From Myxococcales bacterium (GTDB lineage Bacteria > Desulfobacterota_B > Binatia > UBA1149 > SPBQ01), in assembly GCA_004525875.1 (NCBI GenBank), contig SPBQ01000035.1:1-10915 (forward strand): a stretch of 10,915 nt of DNA. Reading direction: 5' to 3'. Positions 6,375 through 10,915 of this stretch are shown here, piece after piece (within the stretch, counting starts at the first letter, position 1; every line of letters starts with the position of its first letter). The notes under the pieces are model-generated. The model worked only from the letters and a program-made list of their open reading frames with translations. It was not told the origin of the DNA and did not search any database. The position numbers and the translations under genes were made by a program.

Positions 6375-7985
6375 TCAGCGTCCCCGATTCAGAGCGGCCG
6401 TCACTGCGCGCGCGACGCGGATCCCGTCCAGCGCCGCGCTGACGATCCCACCGGCATGACCGGCACCTTCACCACACGGATAGAGGTCGGCAACGTCGGG
6501 GCTAGCGAGCGTCTCGGGATGGCGCGCAATCCGAACGGGCGAGCTCGTGCGCGTCTCGACGCCCACCAGGAGCGCCTCCGCCGTAAGAAATCCGCGCATG
6601 CGCTTGTCGAACTGTTCGAGTGCGCCGCGGATGCGCGACGACAGCGCGATACCGGCGCCGTCGAGCACTTCGGCGATATCGGTCGCATCGAGCCCGGGCT
6701 GGTAGCTGCTCGCACCGATCGTCGAGGAGCCTCGGCCGGCGACGAAGTCGGTAGCTCGCGTCGCCGGCGCACGGAGCGTGCCGCCGCCTGCCTCACAGGC
6801 GAGCCGTTCCAGACGACGCTGATACTCGACGCCGCCCAGCGCGCCGCGGTAACCCGCGGCGGCAAGATCGCCCGGCTCGATGCCGACGACCAGGCCCGAG
6901 TTGGCGAACGGTGAATCGCGCCGCGACAGGCTCATGCCGTTGACGACGACCTCGCCCGGTCCGGTCGCGGCCGGCACGATGAACCCGCCCGGGCACATGC
7001 AAAACGAGAACACACCGCGGCCTTGCTCCGTATGCGCCAGGCGATACGCCGCTGCCGGCAGGGCTGGGTGGCCGGACTGTGCGCCGTACTGGATGGAATC
7101 GATCAGCGGCTGCGGATGCTCGATGCGCACGCCGGCGGCGAAGCCCTTGGCTTCCATCGCCACTCCACACTCGGCGAGCCAGGCGAAGACGTCGCGCTCC
7201 GAATGGCCCGTCGCTATCACCACGGCCTCGGCGCCGTGCTCGCGCGCCGCTTCGCCGCTGCGCGCCACCCGAACGCCGGTGGCCGCGCCGCGAGTGCTTC
7301 GTGTGAGCCCGATCACGCGCGCTCCGAAAACGAAGCGTGTTCCGACCTGCTCCAGGTGCTCGCGCAGCGCGGTGATCACCTGTGGCAGCTTGTTCGAGCC
7401 GATGTGCGGCCGCGCGTCGGCCAGGATCGCCTCCGGCGCGCCGTGAACGGCGAGCAGTTCGATCACGTCGCGGACGTCCCCTCGCTTGTGGCTGCGCGTG
7501 TACAGCTTGCCGTCGCTGTAGGTACCGGCGCCGCCCTCGCCGAAGCAGTAGTTGGAATCGGGATCGACCCGCGCCTCTTGCTGCAGACCGCGAAGGTCGC
7601 GTCGGCGCGGCTGCACGAGCTTGCCGCGATCGTAGAGGGTGGCGCCGATACCGGCGCGTGCCAGCTCGTACGCGCAGAACAATCCCGCAGGACCGTCGCC
7701 GACGATGGCGACGCGATCCGGCGAATCGATCTCGCGCGGCGGCGCGCCACCGAGCGACTTCGATGACGCCTCTGCCGGCCCCACGACTAGGTGAAACCGC
7801 ACCCGGCCGCGGCGCGCGTCGATCGAGCGCTTCACGATCACCAGCTCGGGCAAGGAATCTTCGGAACGCCTGAGTTTGCGCGCGACACGACGGCGCAGCT
7901 CGGCCGGCTCCTGCGACTCGTCGAGTCCGAGCTCCAAGGTCATCTCATCGGGAACGCTGCCGGCCACCAGAGCCACGTGACGCAA
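6375..7985 (-). CDS. FAD-dependent dehydrogenase of the COG2509 type
   Basis: This 536-residue protein is a cytoplasmic flavoprotein. Residues 1-88 form the N-terminal extension typical of this group, with [17 protein letters not shown] (52-68). Residues 91-125 hold the FAD-binding Rossmann motif [21 protein letters not shown], with the glycines GxGxxG at 96, 98 and 101; the acidic strand-end residue is Asp119. The group signature [17 protein letters not shown] follows (149-165), then [13 protein letters not shown]. The family's Cys-rich [15 protein letters not shown] segment is present, and the C-terminal flavin motif [20 protein letters not shown] closes the protein. The length fits the family. 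Its electron acceptor and substrate are unknown, and many members are uncharacterised. The chosen start is TTG 7985 with GGA five bases upstream; a GTG three codons later (7976) is an equally possible start. The ATPase remnant lies 67 bp downstream. Confidence 0.9.
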   Translation of the reverse strand: MRHVALVAGSVPDEMTLELGLDESQEPAELRRRVARKLRRSEDSLPELVIVKRSIDARRGRVRFHLVVGPAEASSKSLGGAPPREIDSPDRVAIVGDGPAGLFCAYELARAGIGATLYDRGKLVQPRRRDLRGLQQEARVDPDSNYCFGEGGAGTYSDGKLYTRSHKRGDVRDVIELLAVHGAPEAILADARPHIGSNKLPQVITALREHLEQVGTRFVFGARVIGLTRSTRGAATGVRVARSGEAAREHGAEAVVIATGHSERDVFAWLAECGVAMEAKGFAAGVRIEHPQPLIDSIQYGAQSGHPALPAAAYRLAHTEQGRGVFSFCMCPGGFIVPAATGPGEVVVNGMSLSRRDSPFANSGLVVGIEPGDLAAAGYRGALGGVEYQRRLERLACEAGGGTLRAPATRATDFVAGRGSSTIGASSYQPGLDATDIAEVLDGAGIALSSRIRGALEQFDKRMRGFLTAEALLVGVETRTSSPVRIARHPETLASPDVADLYPCGEGAGHAGGIVSAALDGIRVARAVTAALNRGR

Positions 7986-8115
7986 ATCGATCCGCGTGGC
8001 AAGCCGGGCAAGGCTGCATCCTACCTTCTCGCCGAAGACGCGGAGGAATATCCCTGCGGGCGCAGATCGCCGTCGAGAGTGAGCGTGTCGGATGCGACCG
8101 TGGCCGCGCCCGTGG

Positions 8116-8838
8116 TCAGGGAGCCGTCCGACTCACTGGCGGCTCGAGCGTTCCGAACATCCAGTCGTAGAGCATCGTCAGCGTCGCGAAGTTGCCGCGG
8201 CTCATGTCGGCGTGATGCGCGGTGTGGAGCGATGTGATCCTGTCGAGCGTCTTGAACGGAAAGTACGGGAGGTGGACGAACGCGTGGTTGATCGTGTTCA
8301 CCTGCGTGAATACCAGCGTGGCGACCGCCGTTGAGAACGCGTTCAGCGGCCCACCGGAAAGGAGGGCGACGAGCGGGATGGAGGCGAGGAACAGCCCCAG
8401 GCCGATCGCCGTCTCGAGCGGGTGTACGTACAGTGCATCGATGTGCGTGGGGTGGTGCACCTGGTGGTGGAGCGAGTGCACCTTGCGCAGCGCCCTGCCG
8501 TGGAAGAGGAACCGATGCGTCAGGTAATAGAAGAAGTCGAACAGGATCAACACGGCCACGACGTCGGCTGCGTGCCGCCACAGGGGGCGCGCGGCGAAGC
8601 TCACGCACAGTGGGAGGATCGTGACGTAGAAGGCGAGATTCACGATCAGGCCGCAGCGGTTGTTGCGCTTGACCGCCTCCCGGAAGGGCTTCCGGCCGAG
8701 CTTGGCTCGGTCGGCTTCACGATTGAGATCACGCATGCGGCGCAGCGCGGGAACCTGAAACGCCAGGAAGCGGCCGACGACCGTCAGCGCGACGAGCGTC
8801 GCCACGAAGGCCAGGGCGGCCTGCCAGTCGTAACTCAT
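8116..8838 (-). CDS. Sterol desaturase / fatty acid hydroxylase family membrane protein
   Basis: This 240-residue integral membrane di-iron oxygenase belongs to the fatty acid hydroxylase superfamily, which hydroxylates or desaturates lipids using O2. The iron-binding histidine clusters are complete: HRFLFH (108-113), HSLHHQVHH (121-129) and HTAHHAD (205-211), with additional NHAFVH (184-189) and VHPLE (138-142). Hydrophobic segments at about 8-28, 62-82, 90-107 and 143-180 fit the usual four-helix arrangement with the histidines on the cytoplasmic side. ATG 8838 is preferred because AGGTGA lies about 8 bases upstream and the protein then starts just before the first membrane helix; ATG 8862 is possible but lacks a ribosome binding site. 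The substrate (sterol, fatty acid, hopanoid or carotenoid) cannot be told from sequence. The large TIG-domain gene ends 79 bp upstream on the same strand, so co-transcription is possible. Confidence 0.93.
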   Translation of the reverse strand: MSYDWQAALAFVATLVALTVVGRFLAFQVPALRRMRDLNREADRAKLGRKPFREAVKRNNRCGLIVNLAFYVTILPLCVSFAARPLWRHAADVVAVLILFDFFYYLTHRFLFHGRALRKVHSLHHQVHHPTHIDALYVHPLETAIGLGLFLASIPLVALLSGGPLNAFSTAVATLVFTQVNTINHAFVHLPYFPFKTLDRITSLHTAHHADMSRGNFATLTMLYDWMFGTLEPPVSRTAP

Positions 8839-8917
8839 GGGCGCGGTCACCTCTCTTGCCCGCATGATGATGCCGGGCACCAGCGATGACAATCGTGCGT
8901 CGGTGACGAGCGGCCGC

Positions 8918-10915
8918 TCAGGGCGCGGCTGGCAGGTAGCGGAACGCGGCCGACAGCAGACGCGAGGTGGCGCCGACGGTGACGACGACATCGACCAGCT
9001 TGGAGGGCGCCGATCCGCGCGCGGGCACGAAGCCACGGATGCGCTTGGACGACACGTCGGTGAGCGTCGCCTGGATTCCGTCGAACGTCACCGTCGTATT
9101 CGCCATGTTGCCGAAACCGGCGCCGCCGATCTCGAACTTGTGCGTGCCGGTGATGGGCGCGCGCCACGGGAACACGTCGTAGACCGCCACGCCACCGGTG
9201 CCGCCGTCGTTCGGCTTGGCGAGGACCAGCTTGCCGGCGCTGAAGTCGGCTCCGATCAGCACCCCTCCCGTCCCGGCCGTGACGTCGAGGCCGGCGAGCT
9301 GCACGTTGAGGTTGGTCGCGCTCACCACCTGTGTGCCGTCGCTCGAGAGCTTCACGCGCTTGGTCTCGTTGTTCCAGCGCTGGACGATGAGCTGGCCGCG
9401 CATCGTCCCGCCGAACGTCTGCGCGCGGTACTCATCGATACCATTGGTCGACGACTCGAAGATCATCATGGTCTGCGTGAAGCCGGGATCGGGCGCCTCG
9501 GACGCGCCGTGATAGACGTTCTGCTTCGACTGGCCGGCGGCGCGCGCGCGGTTGCGATTGGGGTGGCCGTAGTAGCCGCCGGCGACCACGTGGTTGAGCT
9601 CGTCGGCCTCGGCCGGATGAGGGCTCCCGCCGTCGGTGGCGGGGCCGGTGGAGCCGGGACCGAGGTTGAGATCCGGACCGTTGTCGAGGCTGTAGATCCT
9701 GTCGGCCGTCGTGAGGACGACGTCGTAGCTGTTGCGGAAGCCGGCCGCGAACACGCTCACATCGGCGCCGGCGACGACGCCGTGAGTGTGACCCTGCACC
9801 TGATCGGTGACGGTACCGGCTGTGCCGGGACCCGCGCAGCCGAACGGCTGCGCGCACGTCGCGTAGGCGATCGCGCCGTCGAACGAGGCGCCCTTGGAGA
9901 TCTCGGCCTTGAGCAGCGCGCCCGCATACGGCGACTCGGGGATGCCGCCGAAGTTGCACACCTCGACACCGGCATTCGTGTTTCCGCCCACTGAGATGAA
10001 CAGATCGCCGGCGTTGTCGAAGAACATGCCGTTGACGGCGTGATCATGGTTGGACGTGGGCAGGCCGGTGATCACCGGTGTGACCGTGCTGAAGTTGTTC
10101 GCGCTGGACAGCTTCGAGACCTTGCCGATGTAGTTGAACGGCGGCGTGAAGTTGCAGCCCCCGCCGGCCGCGAAAATCTTGGAATGACCGACATACACGT
10201 CGAAGTTGCCGGCGTTGTCGTAGGGATCGAACGCGATGCCGAGGATGCCCTTGTGCACGAGCGCCTGCACCGCCGTGATCACCTGGGTGTCGGTCACGTT
10301 GTAGTCCTGGTCGAACGAGTACGCCGTGATCGCGCCGTCCAGGCCCGTGACGTACAGGCGCAGATCCGGCCCCCATGCGGCCTGCGTCGGGCTCGCGACG
10401 GTGGCCAGATTCGAGAGCGTGAAAGCGATCGGCGGCGGCGGCCCGCCGTCGTAGACGAACTGCAGCGCGCGGCTCAGCCCGCCCGGCGTCTCGACCGTCA
10501 CCGAGACCAGGCCGGTCCCGGGCGGGGTGAGGAAGCTGATGGTCGTCGGTGTCGCGCTGATCTGGGCGCCGGAGAGGCTGGTGTTGCCCCAGTGGACCAC
10601 CACCGAGCTCGCCGGGAAGAAGCCGAGTCCCGTGATCGCGACCGGATCGCCGCCGGCCTGGTCGCCCATGCTCGGGCCGGTGTTGACGATCGGTGCCATG
10701 CCGATCTCGTCGTGGGTGGTGACATCGGCGTCGATGCCCTGCTGCGCACCGCCGCCGGCCGCGATGGTCACGCCGACCGGAAGCGCGGCGGGTGATGCGG
10801 CCGCGAAGCGCGCCTCGACCGTGTGGCGGCCAGCTTCCAGGAAGATCGGCCCCGCGGTCGCGAGGCCGTCGACGAGCAGCCGGCGGTCGTTGCAACCGGA
10901 GGCGTTGAGCGTGTA
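8918..10915 (-). CDS. Large exported protein: IPT/TIG domain, glucose-dehydrogenase-like beta-propeller, IPT/TIG domain (partial, N-terminus off right edge)
   Basis: The frame is open from the right edge to the TGA at 8918-8920, giving the last 665 residues. The first 45 or so (NDRRLLVDGLATAG, FLEAGRHTVEARF) resemble the end of a PA14-like sandwich. About 73-157 is an IPT/TIG domain (APIVNTGPSMGDQAGGDPVA, VTVETPGGLSRALQFVYDG). About 160-570 is a beta-propeller of the soluble glucose/sorbosone dehydrogenase and HHIP-like type. It has HDHAVNGMFFDNAGDLFISVGG at the position of the catalytic-His blade, FAAGFRNSYDVVL matching the family's GxRN blade, and DELNHVVAGGYYGHP matching DELN-GGNYGWP. A second TIG-like domain ends the protein. 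The family uses PQQ with calcium, but the blade glycines here differ and oxidase activity is not assured. Low-charge, Gly/Thr/Asn-rich composition suggests an extracellular protein. No start or signal peptide is visible. Confidence 0.88.
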   Translation of the reverse strand, partial: YTLNASGCNDRRLLVDGLATAGPIFLEAGRHTVEARFAAASPAALPVGVTIAAGGGAQQGIDADVTTHDEIGMAPIVNTGPSMGDQAGGDPVAITGLGFFPASSVVVHWGNTSLSGAQISATPTTISFLTPPGTGLVSVTVETPGGLSRALQFVYDGGPPPPIAFTLSNLATVASPTQAAWGPDLRLYVTGLDGAITAYSFDQDYNVTDTQVITAVQALVHKGILGIAFDPYDNAGNFDVYVGHSKIFAAGGGCNFTPPFNYIGKVSKLSSANNFSTVTPVITGLPTSNHDHAVNGMFFDNAGDLFISVGGNTNAGVEVCNFGGIPESPYAGALLKAEISKGASFDGAIAYATCAQPFGCAGPGTAGTVTDQVQGHTHGVVAGADVSVFAAGFRNSYDVVLTTADRIYSLDNGPDLNLGPGSTGPATDGGSPHPAEADELNHVVAGGYYGHPNRNRARAAGQSKQNVYHGASEAPDPGFTQTMMIFESSTNGIDEYRAQTFGGTMRGQLIVQRWNNETKRVKLSSDGTQVVSATNLNVQLAGLDVTAGTGGVLIGADFSAGKLVLAKPNDGGTGGVAVYDVFPWRAPITGTHKFEIGGAGFGNMANTTVTFDGIQATLTDVSSKRIRGFVPARGSAPSKLVDVVVTVGATSRLLSAAFRYLPAAP

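Noticed and set aside
8837..9994. 385-codon plus-strand open frame antisense to the TIG/propeller gene
   Set aside because: It is rich in Arg, Val, Gly and His with no recognisable motifs. The minus-strand frame carries clear domains, so this is a shadow.
1..10915. A new defence, CRISPR or mobile multi-gene system
   Set aside because: No repeat array, nuclease, integrase, toxin-antitoxin pair or phage gene was found. The HerA-like ATPase, which can belong to defence systems, is a remnant, has no NurA or nuclease neighbour, and its visible motifs resemble the common housekeeping-type subgroup.

Overview
The window is GC-rich, about two thirds G+C by eye. Its gene content is typical of a Gram-negative environmental bacterium: an AsmA-type envelope protein, signal-peptide-bearing exported proteins, an IS6-family insertion sequence and a large IPT/TIG-domain sugar-dehydrogenase-like exported protein. 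A deltaproteobacterial-type lineage (Myxococcota, Desulfobacterota or Binatota-like) is my guess, but no marker gene here fixes the taxonomy.

Layout. At 1-420 (+) lies the 3' end of an unrecognised, probably exported beta-rich protein, followed by a strong hairpin terminator (439-479). At 597-1402 lies a complete-looking IS6-family element with an intact DDE transposase and near-perfect terminal inverted repeats, but no 8-bp target duplication. At 1521-3140 (+) is a GNAT-acetyltransferase/nitrilase-superfamily fusion protein with all its key residues. Everything from 3225 to the right edge is on the minus strand. In order of increasing coordinate these are a small exported protein of unknown function (3225-3773), a 362-bp stretch without a gene, an AsmA-family protein (4136-5857), a decayed HerA-like ATPase (5977-6307), a COG2509-type FAD-dependent dehydrogenase (6375-7985), a sterol desaturase/fatty-acid hydroxylase family membrane enzyme (8116-8838), and a large exported protein with two IPT/TIG domains around a soluble glucose-dehydrogenase-like beta-propeller (8918 to beyond the right edge).

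How the parts relate. The minus-strand genes share an orientation, but their spacings (about 67-360 bp) and unrelated functions do not argue for one operon or pathway. Envelope and exported proteins dominate. I found no CRISPR array, tRNA, rRNA, riboswitch or recognisable defence system.

The most informative observations are these. (1) The ATPase pseudogene keeps only its N-terminal Walker A/B segment and, in another frame, a short tail resembling the family's C-terminus, which implies a large internal deletion. (2) The IS6 element lacks a target duplication and carries outward-facing TTGACA hexamers at both ends, next to the fusion gene. (3) The GNAT-nitrilase fusion belongs to a family whose function remains unassigned.
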